In this document: positions 53,855 through 61,912 of the stretch, one piece after another
Numbering within the stretch: the stretch's first letter is position 1
Layout of the letters: every line of letters begins with the position of its first letter
Position numbers and translations under genes: made by a program
DNA from: JAFALX01 sp036378495
GTDB taxonomy: Bacteria; Chloroflexota; Dormibacteria; Aeolococcales; Aeolococcaceae
Length of the DNA: 64,000 nt
Reading direction: 5' to 3'
Assembly (NCBI GenBank): GCA_036378495.1
Contig: DASUWI010000129.1
Location: 1 to 64,000, forward strand
The notes under the pieces: generated by a model
Databases searched by the model: none
Seen by the model: only the letters and a program-made list of their open reading frames with translations
Told to the model about the DNA's origin: nothing

Positions 53855-55018
53855 CTACGGGGTGGGTTTGATCACGGTGTCGCAATACGTGGAATCAGTG
53901 CCGGATGGCCCGCCGCACTGCTGGGTCGTGGCGAACTGGGCGCCCTGGCCGTAGTCGAACTCCGTCCCGGGATAATCCACGCCGTACGTGAAGGCGCTCG
54001 CGGACGCGTTGAAGGTGAACCACGGGTAGATGCAGAAGGTGCCACCGTAGCTCGAGCAGTTCGCATTCACCTCTGCGGTGCCGCCGAAATCGCTCACCAC
54101 CGCCCACTGCTTCGGCGTTGACCCGCCGGCGAAGCTCACGGATTTGATCTGCAGCGGCGCGAAGCCCTGCCAGTGGGACTTGTCGTACGAATCGCAGCCG
54201 GCCTGCCCCGGGAGGCAGAACCGGGCGGCGGGCGATGTGAACTCCGACGTGTGACCGATCTCCCACACGAACGAGTTGGGGGTGTCATCCACCACACCCC
54301 AGCCGAGGGCATTGCCGATCTGCTGCCTGTTGAACGCGGGAAGCATGGGACCGTACTTGCTGTTGAGCACGATGGTGCCGGAGTGCCCGGTGGTCACGTC
54401 GTTGACGCGGATGTGCCAGCCCTCGGCATGCGAGGCCACGAAGAACTGCACGGTGATCGTGTCGCCGGCGTTCATCACCAGGGGAGCAGAGGATGTACCG
54501 TCGAAAAGCTCGGCGTTGAACGCGGCGTCCTCCTTGCTGCTCAACGATGACACCTGCCACACCGGTGAGCACACCGAGAACTTGTTTGGGGCGTATGTGA
54601 CATTGAATCCGCCGGCAGACGAGCACGTGTTGACGATAGCGTCAGGATAAAACTGCACCTCGAGGAACCCCTGCCCGAACAGCGCGTGGGGGTCGGGATC
54701 CGTCACCGTGCCGCCCCACCAGAACGTGGGGCCCACCGCGGAGACGGGCACTGCGCCATCGCTTGGAAGCACGGCCGTCCAGGTGAGGTCCTGCGCCGAT
54801 CCGCCCAGCGAGGAGACGGGATCGAGTTCGGGTTCGTCGTGCCCGCTGCAGCCGGCCGTATACGAGATGTGGTATTCGTAGCCGTGGTTGAAGGGATGCG
54901 CAATGCAGTCGCCGGCGCCGGATCGTGCGGCTGCCGCAGGCACCGTAGACGTTGTCAGCGCAACCGACATCGCTGCGCAGATGACGGCCGACGCGACAGA
55001 TAGCTGCCGAAATCGCAT
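53855..55018 (-). CDS. Secreted beta-rich protein of unknown function
   Basis: This 387-residue protein begins with a clear signal peptide (MRFRQLSVASAVICAAMSVAL, cleavage near AAARSG). The mature part is rich in Trp, Gly, Ser, Thr and Cys. It contains WTAVLPSDGAVPVSAVG, FLEVQFYPDAIV, GDTITVQFFVASHAEGWHI, SFVWEIGHTSEFTSP and several Cys pairs, suggesting a disulfide-stabilised beta-sandwich or lectin-like fold. ATG 55018 is chosen because it begins the signal peptide; ATG 55066 is an in-frame alternative. I do not recognise the family. The neighbours (broken membrane gene, mreB-like gene) give no functional lead. Confidence 0.7.
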   Translation of the reverse strand: MRFRQLSVASAVICAAMSVALTTSTVPAAAARSGAGDCIAHPFNHGYEYHISYTAGCSGHDEPELDPVSSLGGSAQDLTWTAVLPSDGAVPVSAVGPTFWWGGTVTDPDPHALFGQGFLEVQFYPDAIVNTCSSAGGFNVTYAPNKFSVCSPVWQVSSLSSKEDAAFNAELFDGTSSAPLVMNAGDTITVQFFVASHAEGWHIRVNDVTTGHSGTIVLNSKYGPMLPAFNRQQIGNALGWGVVDDTPNSFVWEIGHTSEFTSPAARFCLPGQAGCDSYDKSHWQGFAPLQIKSVSFAGGSTPKQWAVVSDFGGTAEVNANCSSYGGTFCIYPWFTFNASASAFTYGVDYPGTEFDYGQGAQFATTQQCGGPSGTDSTYCDTVIKPTP

Positions 55019-55084
55019 ACTTCGCACACCCACGACCTCTCGAAATCCTTGGTGCCTGTTGGGCATTGATTCTAGGACGTCCTG

Positions 55085-56083
55085 TTATCGGATGTACATG
55101 AAGTTGCGCTTGAGCACGTCGAGGTTGTCGAGCGCGTAGCCGGTGCCCTTCACCGTGCACAGGTGCGGCTCGGAGTCGACGTGCACCGCGATGCCGCTCG
55201 ACGCCTCCAGCGCGCGATCGAGTCCCTCGAGCCGCGCGCCTCCCCCGGTGAGCACGATCCCTTCGCTGCGGATGTCGTTCAGCAGCGACGCAGGCGTATC
55301 GGCAAGCACCTCGTTGAGCGCCGACGCAATGCCGCGCACGTGCTCGTCGAGGCACGGTGCGAGCTCGGTCGAGGTCAGCGTCACCTCGTGTTCGGCGCCG
55401 TCGCGGCGGCCGCGCAGCCGCAGCCGCCGTTCCTCGTGCGTACCGACGCGCGTCAGCGACGCGATCAGCGCCTCGATCGTCTGCGACTCCACGCTGATGC
55501 CGTGCACGCTCGCCAGGTGGTCGACGATGCACGCGTGCAAACGCTGACCGCCATGATCGGCAAGCGTGCGCCCGGCAACCGTGCTCTCCAGCGCCACCAC
55601 GGCGACGTCCGTCTTGCCCGCGCCGATGTCGACGACGCAGTGACCGTTGGAGCCGGACAGGCGCATCCCGCAGCCCATCGCCGCAGCGATCGCCGTGCTC
55701 AGCAGGTATGCGGTGCGCGCACCTGCGAGCATCGCCGCCTCCAGCAGCGTGCGGCGCTGATCACCGGGCAGCGCCGCCATCACGGCGATGACCACATCGG
55801 GCTTGAAGATGCGCTGCCGCCCCACGGCGCGGCTGACCACGTGGTTGATCAGTGCCCGCGCCGCCACGGAGTCGACCACGGCGCCGCCCATGACCGGGCG
55901 GTACAACCGCTGCCGCGGCGAGATGCTCGCCGCCTCCAGCGCCGCGGTGCCGAACAGCCCCGACCAGTCGCCCTCGGCGCCCAGCGCAACCACCGACGGC
56001 TCACCCGCGACCATCCCCTCTCCCTTCACCACCAGCCGCACGGTTGCGGTGCCGAGGTCGATCCCCAGCTTCTTGCCGAGCAC
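55085..56083 (-). CDS. mreB: MreB-family actin homologue
   Basis: This 332-residue protein has the MreB fold. Phosphate 1 loop is LGIDLGTATVRLVVKG, EPSVVAL follows, then DIGAGKTDVAVV (phosphate 2) and IVLTGGGARLEGLD (adenosine loop). MreB filaments organise side-wall synthesis. The sequence is less canonical than typical MreB (for example ATVRL instead of ANTLV), so it may be a paralogue. mreC and mreD are not adjacent. It starts at GTG 56083, one base after the murA stop, which argues for a shared transcript and a wall-synthesis role. Confidence 0.82.
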   Translation of the reverse strand: MLGKKLGIDLGTATVRLVVKGEGMVAGEPSVVALGAEGDWSGLFGTAALEAASISPRQRLYRPVMGGAVVDSVAARALINHVVSRAVGRQRIFKPDVVIAVMAALPGDQRRTLLEAAMLAGARTAYLLSTAIAAAMGCGMRLSGSNGHCVVDIGAGKTDVAVVALESTVAGRTLADHGGQRLHACIVDHLASVHGISVESQTIEALIASLTRVGTHEERRLRLRGRRDGAEHEVTLTSTELAPCLDEHVRGIASALNEVLADTPASLLNDIRSEGIVLTGGGARLEGLDRALEASSGIAVHVDSEPHLCTVKGTGYALDNLDVLKRNFMYIR

Positions 56084-56084
56084 G

Positions 56085-57389
56085 TCAGTCGCCGATGACG
56101 CCGGTGAGGTCGCGCACCTCAGGCTCCTCGCCGGCCATCACGAGGCGCACCACGTCGGCGCCGAGATTGCGCAGCTTCATCTCCATGTCCTCGTACTTGC
56201 GGTCGAGGTGGTAGATGTGCGCGAGGTGCGTCGTCCCCTCGGCACACAGGCCGCAGATGACGAGCGCGGCGCCGCTCCTGATGTCGGGGATGGTGAGGTC
56301 CGCACCGTGCAGCCGCGACGGACCGGTGATGATCGAGCTGCGGCCTTCGACGCTGATCGCGGCGCCCATCGCGCGCAGCTCGGGCACGTGGCGGAAGCGA
56401 TTCTCGTAGAGGGCCTCGCTGATGATGCTCGTGCCCCGCGCCTGCGTCATCAGGGCGCCGAACTGCGGCTGCAGATCGGTGGCGAACCCGGGATGCGGCC
56501 ACGTGGTGACGTCGACGGAGCACAGGTGGCGCGCGCTGACACGCACCTGGCTGGCGCCCTCGACAACCTCGCAGCCGGCGGCGCGCAGCTTGTGCACCAG
56601 CGCTCGCACATCGACCGGCCGGATGCCCTCGACGACGGCGTCACCGCGGGTCGCCGCCGCCGCGACCATGTAGGTGCCCGCCTCGACGTAGTCGGAGGTC
56701 ACCGAATGCGTGGTGCCGTGCAGCGGCCGGCCCGATCCCTCGACCACGATCAGCTCGGTGCCGACGCCGGAGATGTGGGCGCCCATGCCCACCAAACAGC
56801 GGGCCAGATCGTAGACGTGCGGCTCGCGAGCGGCGTTGCCGATGACGGTGATGCCGTCGGCGAGCACCGCCGCCATCATCAGGTTCTCGGTGCCGGTCAC
56901 CGTCGGCAGGTCCATCTCGATGCGCGCCCCGTGGAGCCGCTCCGCGTGGGCGATGTACGCGTCGGGGGTCTCCTCCACCGCCGCGCCCATCAGCCGCAGC
57001 CCCTCGAGGTGCTGCTCCACGCGGCGCATGCCGATGTCGTCGCCGCCGGGCTTGGCGATCGTTGCGCTGCCCGCGCGCCCGGCCAGCGCGCCGAGGAGGA
57101 GCAGCGACCCGCGCATGCGCCGGGTGAGGTCGGCGCCGACCGAGGTCGGGCCCACCGACGCCGCCTCGAGCCGCCAGTCGTGGACGTCGAGACGGGCGAC
57201 GGACACGCCGACGTGCTCGAGCACCCGGGCCATGGTCACCACGTCCTCGGTGCTGGGCACGTTGTGCAGCTCGACCGGCTGGTCGGAAAGCAGAGCAGCC
57301 GCCATCACCGGGAGGGCCGCGTTGGTGCTTCCCGAGACCGGCACCCGCCCCTCCAACCGCCCCCCACCGGCGATGCGCAGGCGTTCCAT
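56085..57389 (-). CDS. murA: UDP-GlcNAc enolpyruvyl transferase (MurA) homologue with altered active site
   Basis: This 434-residue EPSP-synthase-fold protein has the MurA length and blocks. GSLLLLGALAGRAG precedes the catalytic loop, and VTGTENLMMAA, DYVEAGTYMVAAA, HPGFATDLQPQF (general base Asp region) and IPDIRSGAALVICGL are present. Two key positions differ. The loop reads PGGDDIG, so the fosfomycin-binding Cys115 is Asp117, as in mycobacteria. The N-terminal SGAKNAALP reads SGSTNAALP, replacing the conserved Lys22 with Thr. ATG 57389 gives the usual N-terminus. Function as a bona fide MurA is likely from length and context but uncertain because of the Lys loss. Confidence 0.85.
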   Translation of the reverse strand: MERLRIAGGGRLEGRVPVSGSTNAALPVMAAALLSDQPVELHNVPSTEDVVTMARVLEHVGVSVARLDVHDWRLEAASVGPTSVGADLTRRMRGSLLLLGALAGRAGSATIAKPGGDDIGMRRVEQHLEGLRLMGAAVEETPDAYIAHAERLHGARIEMDLPTVTGTENLMMAAVLADGITVIGNAAREPHVYDLARCLVGMGAHISGVGTELIVVEGSGRPLHGTTHSVTSDYVEAGTYMVAAAATRGDAVVEGIRPVDVRALVHKLRAAGCEVVEGASQVRVSARHLCSVDVTTWPHPGFATDLQPQFGALMTQARGTSIISEALYENRFRHVPELRAMGAAISVEGRSSIITGPSRLHGADLTIPDIRSGAALVICGLCAEGTTHLAHIYHLDRKYEDMEMKLRNLGADVVRLVMAGEEPEVRDLTGVIGD

Positions 57390-57461
57390 CTGCCAACCTA
57401 CGGTACTTGGAAACGGGTGGATCGGGGCGGTCGCCCGCCCCGCGCAGCGGGGGTTGAGCAC

Positions 57462-58286
57462 GTGGCCGGCGAACACACGATCACAAGCAACGGCGCGCGG
57501 TTGCGCTACCTGCGCGAGGGGGCCGGCGAGCCCGTCCTCCTGCTGCATGGCTATCTCTTCGGCGCCGACTCCTGGCGGCCGCAGATCGACACCCTGCGCA
57601 CCCGCTTCGACGTGATCGCCCTCGACCTGCGCGGCCAGTTCGGCTCGGAGGTCACCGCCGGCGGCTACGACCTGTGGAACCAGGCCGAGGACGTCCGCGA
57701 GGTCATCGAGGCGCTCGGCGTGGCTCCGGTGCACCTTGTCGGACTCTCGATGGGAGGGATGATCGGCTTGCGCCTCGCGCTCCGTCATCCCGATGCCGTG
57801 CGCTCGCTGGTCCTGATGGACACCACCTCCGGTCCCGAAAACCCGGAGCTCGTCGAGCGCTACGAAGCGATGGCCGAGGTGGTGGAGGCAGGTGACATCG
57901 AGGCCGTCGCACCGGCGCTGCCGCCGGTGTTCCTGGCAGACGACTTCATCGTCGAGCACTCCGACCAGGTGGACGCCTGGCTCGACCGCGTCCGCGCTGC
58001 CGACCCGATCGGCTTCGTGCACGCCCTGCGGGCCCTGAACACGCGCGACGACGTCAGCGAGCGGTTGGGCGAGATCGCCGTGCCCACGCTCGTGATCCAC
58101 GGCGAGGAGGACGTCGCCATTCCGGTGGAGCGCGCCCGCGAGCTGCAGGCGGGCATCGCCGCGGCCAGGCTCGCGATGGTCGGCGGTGCGCACCAGTCGA
58201 ACGTCGACCGCGCCGAGGAGACCACAAGCCTGATCCTCGACTTCCTGGTCAGCATCGCGACGCCGGCCGCCGATGGCCGAACATAG
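57462..58286 (+). CDS. Alpha/beta hydrolase
   Basis: The 274-residue hydrolase has VLLLHGYLFGADSW (oxyanion HG), LDLRGQFGSE, nucleophile elbow GLSMGGMIG, a helical cap (about 125-195), the Asp region VIHGEEDVAIP, and His in GGAHQSNV. This is close to 3-oxoadipate enol-lactonase and peroxidase-like families, but the substrate is not predictable. GTG 57462 follows a GGGGG stretch about ten bases upstream; longer in-frame sequence upstream is antisense to murA. It lies 37 bp before the aldolase gene on the same strand. Confidence 0.85.
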   Translation: MAGEHTITSNGARLRYLREGAGEPVLLLHGYLFGADSWRPQIDTLRTRFDVIALDLRGQFGSEVTAGGYDLWNQAEDVREVIEALGVAPVHLVGLSMGGMIGLRLALRHPDAVRSLVLMDTTSGPENPELVERYEAMAEVVEAGDIEAVAPALPPVFLADDFIVEHSDQVDAWLDRVRAADPIGFVHALRALNTRDDVSERLGEIAVPTLVIHGEEDVAIPVERARELQAGIAAARLAMVGGAHQSNVDRAEETTSLILDFLVSIATPAADGRT

Positions 58287-58323
58287 AGAACGGGCGAGGA
58301 CGGCGCAGCAAGGAGATTCGAGC

Positions 58324-59400
58324 ATGGCAACGGCGACGCGAACGGCACTGGGCACCGTGGCAGGGCTGCTGGGGAGCGAGGCCGAGGACCTGCTCACACA
58401 TCAATGCGAGACCATCCCGCGCGACCTGCTCCACCTTCCCGGCCCCGGGTTCGTGGAGCGCATGTGGGCCCTGAGCGACCGTCCCACGCCGGTCCTGCGC
58501 AGCCTCGAGAGCCTGCACGCACACGGGCGTCTGGGGGGCACGGGCTACCTCTCGATCCTGCCCGTCGACCAGGGCATCGAGCACTCCGCGGGCGCGTCGT
58601 TTGCTCCCAACCCGGAATACTTCGACCCGGAGAAGCTGGTGCGGCTGGCCATCGAGGGCGGCTGCAACGCCTTCGCGTCCACATTCGGCGCGATGGGCTC
58701 GGTGGCGCGGCGCTACGCCCACCGCATCCCATTTCTGGTCAAGATCAACCACAACGAGCTGCTGACCTACCCGAACAAGTTCGACCAGATCATGTTCGGC
58801 ACGGTGCGCGAGGCATGGAACCTGGGAGCGGTGGCCGTGGGCGCCACCGTGTATTTCGGATCCGATGAGGCGGACCGGCAGATCAGGGAGGTGTCGGAGG
58901 CGTTCGCGCTGGCCCACGAGCTGGGCATGGCCACTGTTCTCTGGTGCTACTTGCGCAATTCGGCGTTCAAGCAGGACGGCACCGACTACGCCGTCGCCGC
59001 CGACCTCACCGGCCAGGCCAACCACATCGGCGTGACCATCCAGGCCGACATCATCAAGCAGAAGCTGGCCACCACCAACGGCGGCTTCACCGCGCTCCAC
59101 TTCGGCAGAACGTCACCGCTGGTGTACAGCAAGCTGACGTCGGAGCATCCGATCGACCTCTGCCGCTACCAGGTCGCCAACTGCTTCATGGGGCGGGTGG
59201 GCATGATCAACAGCGGCGGCGAGTCGGAGGGCTCGGCGGACATGGCCGACGCCGTGCGCACCGCGGTCATCAACAAGCGCGCCGGTGGCACGGGATTGAT
59301 CAGCGGGCGCAAAGCGTTTCAGCGGCCGATGGACGAGGGCATCCGGCTCCTCAACGCCATCCAGGACGTGTACCTGAACCCGGCCGTCACCATCGCCTGA
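58324..59400 (+). CDS. Fructose-bisphosphate aldolase class I (FbaB/DhnA type)
   Basis: This 358-residue Schiff-base aldolase of the archaeal/FbaB branch cleaves fructose 1,6-bisphosphate. It has ILPVDQGIEHSAG, FPV-like PFLVKINHNELL, and the Schiff-base lysine segment QADIIKQKL. The phosphate-binding end is FMGRVGMINSGGES. ATG 58324 has AAGGAG nine bases upstream. It complements the gap-pgk-tpiA-gpmI operon 35 kb away. The methyltransferase gene begins 3 bp after its stop. Confidence 0.93.
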   Translation: MATATRTALGTVAGLLGSEAEDLLTHQCETIPRDLLHLPGPGFVERMWALSDRPTPVLRSLESLHAHGRLGGTGYLSILPVDQGIEHSAGASFAPNPEYFDPEKLVRLAIEGGCNAFASTFGAMGSVARRYAHRIPFLVKINHNELLTYPNKFDQIMFGTVREAWNLGAVAVGATVYFGSDEADRQIREVSEAFALAHELGMATVLWCYLRNSAFKQDGTDYAVAADLTGQANHIGVTIQADIIKQKLATTNGGFTALHFGRTSPLVYSKLTSEHPIDLCRYQVANCFMGRVGMINSGGESEGSADMADAVRTAVINKRAGGTGLISGRKAFQRPMDEGIRLLNAIQDVYLNPAVTIA

Positions 59401-59403
59401 GCC

Positions 59404-60102
59404 GTGGCGCGCTCCGGTGAGTGGGTGGAGTGGCACCGCGGCTACGAGAAGCCCGACGGCTTGCTGGCGCGCCGCCTCGCCGTGGTGCAGCGGCTCGTGG
59501 CCGCGGCGATCGACCGCGCTCCACCGGACGCGGTGCGCGTGATCAGCATGTGCGCCGGCGACGGACGCGACCTGCTCGGCGTGCTCGCGGCGCATCCGCG
59601 CCGCCGCGACGTCCGCGCCCGGCTGGTCGAGCTGGACGAGAGCCTGGTGGCGCGCGGCCGCGAGCGCGCCGCGCACGAGGGGCTCGACAGCGTCGAGCTC
59701 GTGTGCGGTGACGCCTCCGACACCTGCGCCTACCGCGATGCCGCGCCCGCCGACGTGCTCCTGGTATGCGGCGTCTTCGGCAACGTTACTGACGAGGACG
59801 TCCACAACACCGTGGCGCGCCTCCCCGAGCTGTGCGCCCCCGGCGCCACGGTGGTCTGGACCCGGGGACGTTTCGAGCCCGACCTCACCCCGGCCATCCG
59901 GTCGTGGTTCGGAGATGCCGGGTTCGCGGAGATCGACTTCGTGCCCATCGCCGGCACCACCGCCGCGGTGGGCGCGCACCGGCTGACCGCGGCACCGCGA
60001 CCATACGTCGCCGGCGTGCGCCTGTTCACCTTCCTCGAGGAGCGCGAGCGCCCGTCGCGGCGGTGTTCCGTTCCGTACCGCGCCACCCCGTCTCCCCCGT
60101 GA
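59404..60102 (+). CDS. SAM-dependent methyltransferase, class I
   Basis: The 232-residue protein has a class I Rossmann core: motif I is VISMCAGDGRDLLGVL, the acidic ribose-binding position is in RLVELDESLV, and LVCGDASDT and DVLLVCGVFGNV form motifs II and III. This arrangement is seen in class I SAM methyltransferase families acting on small molecules. GTG 59404 is 3 bp after the aldolase stop. The stop overlaps the next gene's GTG (GTGA). Substrate unknown. Confidence 0.8.
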   Translation: MARSGEWVEWHRGYEKPDGLLARRLAVVQRLVAAAIDRAPPDAVRVISMCAGDGRDLLGVLAAHPRRRDVRARLVELDESLVARGRERAAHEGLDSVELVCGDASDTCAYRDAAPADVLLVCGVFGNVTDEDVHNTVARLPELCAPGATVVWTRGRFEPDLTPAIRSWFGDAGFAEIDFVPIAGTTAAVGAHRLTAAPRPYVAGVRLFTFLEERERPSRRCSVPYRATPSPP

Positions 60103-60674
60103 CCCCGGCCCGCCTCGATCAGCTCCTGCCGGTTCTCCAGCGGTGCGAGTGGCTCTGCGAGTGTCTGGAGATCGCCGCTCGCGTCAACGCACCCGACTGG
60201 TGGATCGGTGCGGGAGCGATTCGCGACGTCGTGTGGGGCGAGCGCTTCGGGCATGGTTTCGAGCCTCGAATGGTCAAGGACGTCGACCTGGGTTTCTTCG
60301 ACCCCGCAGATCTGTCGCCGGAACGCGATGCGGAGATCCGGTCGCAGCTGTGCTCGCACCCGCCGGCACGGAAGTGGGACGCCAAGAATCAAGCGGCAGT
60401 GCATCTCTGGTATCCACGGCGCTTCGGCGTTGCCGTGCAGCCTTTCGCCAACACGGAGGACGCCGTCGCCACATTCCCCGAGTACGCGACGTGTGTCGCG
60501 GTGCGGCGAACGTCGTCGGGCTCGTGGGACGTCGCCGCTCCGCATGGGCTCGACGACCTGCTCGACGGAGTGTGGCGCCGCAACCCGACGCGCGTCACCG
60601 AAGCCGAGTACGAGGCACGCTTGCGCCGCAAGGACCCGGGGAGGCTGTGGCCCGGGGTGCGCGTCCTCCGCTGA
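60099..60674 (+). CDS. Nucleotidyltransferase family protein (NTP_transf_6 type)
   Basis: The 191-residue protein has PDWWIGAGAIRDVVWGERFGHG followed by VKDVDLGFFD, the GxGxxRD...D-x-D layout of the uncharacterised nucleotidyltransferase_6 family (COG3575). The later half has QAAVHLWYPRRFG and PFANTEDAVATFPEYATCVAVR, also typical. GTG 60099 overlaps the methyltransferase stop by four bases. No biochemical function is known for the family. It ends the plus-strand group and is immediately followed by the convergent acyl-CoA dehydrogenase. Confidence 0.8.
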   Translation: MTPARLDQLLPVLQRCEWLCECLEIAARVNAPDWWIGAGAIRDVVWGERFGHGFEPRMVKDVDLGFFDPADLSPERDAEIRSQLCSHPPARKWDAKNQAAVHLWYPRRFGVAVQPFANTEDAVATFPEYATCVAVRRTSSGSWDVAAPHGLDDLLDGVWRRNPTRVTEAEYEARLRRKDPGRLWPGVRVLR

Positions 60675-61886
60675 TTACGCGCGACCCTCTTCGCGGCGCA
60701 GCTCTTCACGGCCGATGGCCGCGAGATGCACCTCGTCGGGGCCGTCCATGAACCGCGTCGCCCGCGCGTAGGCGTACATCTGCGTGAGCGGCAGGTCCTG
60801 CGAAACACCCGCTGCGCCATGCACCTGGATCGCGCGGTCGATGACGGCGCACGCCACGCTGGGCGCCACCACCTTGATCGCCGAGATCTCGAAGCGCGCG
60901 CCGCGGCTGCCCTCGGTGTCCAGCAGCCACGCCGCCTTCTGACACAGCAGCCGTGCCTGCTCGATCTCCACCCGCGACCGGGCGATCTGCTCGCGGACCA
61001 CGCCCTGCTCTGCCAGGCGCTTGCCGAACGCCACGCGGGTGCGCGCACGGTCGACCATCAGTGAGAGCGCGCGCTCCGCGAGGCCGAGCATGCGCATGCA
61101 GTGGTGCAGCCGCCCCGGACCGAGGCGCACCTGCGCGATGAGAAACGCCATGCCCTCCTCGCCGATGCGGTTGCTCTGCGGCACGCGCACGTTGTCGAAG
61201 ATGATCTCGCAGTGGCTGCCGGGGTCGTCGAAGCCGAACACCTGCAGCTGGCGCACGATGGTCAGCCCGGGCGTGTCGAGCGGCACCAGCACGAGCGTGT
61301 GCCGCTGGTGGCGCTCCGCCTCGGGATTGGTGAGGCCCATGAGCAGCACCACCCGCGCATTGGGATGCGCGGCGCCGCTGATGAACCACTTGCGACCGTT
61401 GATGACATAGTCGTCACCATCACGGTCCATGCGCAGCGCGATCTGCGTCGGGTCCGAGCTGGCGACGTCCGGCTCGGTCATGCCGATGCACGAGCGGATC
61501 TCGCCGGCGAGCAGCGGCCGCAACCAGCGCTCCTGCTGCTCGGGGGTGCCGAACTGGGCCAGTACCTCCATGTTGCCCGTGTCCGGTGCCGAGCAGTTCA
61601 TCGCCTCGGGGGCGAGCGGGGACCAGCCGGAGATCTCCGCCAGCGGCGCGTACTCGACGTTGGTCAGGCCCGCACCGAACCGCTCATCCGGAAGGAACAG
61701 GTTCCACAGGCCGCGATGGCGCGCCTCGGCCTTGAGCTCCTCGATCACCGGGGAGATGCGCTGCGGGATCGTCGCCGCCGAGAACTCCTCCCAGTAGCGC
61801 GGCTCGGCGGGCCGCACGCGCTCGTCGATGAAGGCCCACAGCCGTTCGCGCAGCTCGCGCACCCGGGTCGACTCAGTGAACTCCAC
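60675..61886 (-). CDS. Acyl-CoA dehydrogenase, ACAD10/11 or LvaC-like
   Basis: The 403-residue flavoprotein has SCIGMTEPDVASSDPTQIA (FAD/substrate loop), NGRKWFISGAAHPNA, RVAFGKRLAEQGVVREQIA, and IQVHGAAGVSQDLPL in the FAD-binding C-terminal domain. These features fit the ACAD10/11-type subgroup. It follows the aminoglycoside-phosphotransferase-like gene by 26 bp. In Pseudomonas LvaA/LvaC and mammalian ACAD10/11 such a kinase and dehydrogenase act together on 4-hydroxyacyl-CoA. That reaction here is inference from the pairing. The start is GTG 61886. Confidence 0.88.
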   Translation of the reverse strand: MEFTESTRVRELRERLWAFIDERVRPAEPRYWEEFSAATIPQRISPVIEELKAEARHRGLWNLFLPDERFGAGLTNVEYAPLAEISGWSPLAPEAMNCSAPDTGNMEVLAQFGTPEQQERWLRPLLAGEIRSCIGMTEPDVASSDPTQIALRMDRDGDDYVINGRKWFISGAAHPNARVVLLMGLTNPEAERHQRHTLVLVPLDTPGLTIVRQLQVFGFDDPGSHCEIIFDNVRVPQSNRIGEEGMAFLIAQVRLGPGRLHHCMRMLGLAERALSLMVDRARTRVAFGKRLAEQGVVREQIARSRVEIEQARLLCQKAAWLLDTEGSRGARFEISAIKVVAPSVACAVIDRAIQVHGAAGVSQDLPLTQMYAYARATRFMDGPDEVHLAAIGREELRREEGRA

Positions 61887-61912
61887 GGCTCAGCCGGATC
61901 GCCTGCCGCGCG

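Noticed and set aside
55788..57461. Extension of the alpha/beta hydrolase frame to 832 residues
   Set aside because: The added part is antisense to murA and mreB and has no hydrolase features.
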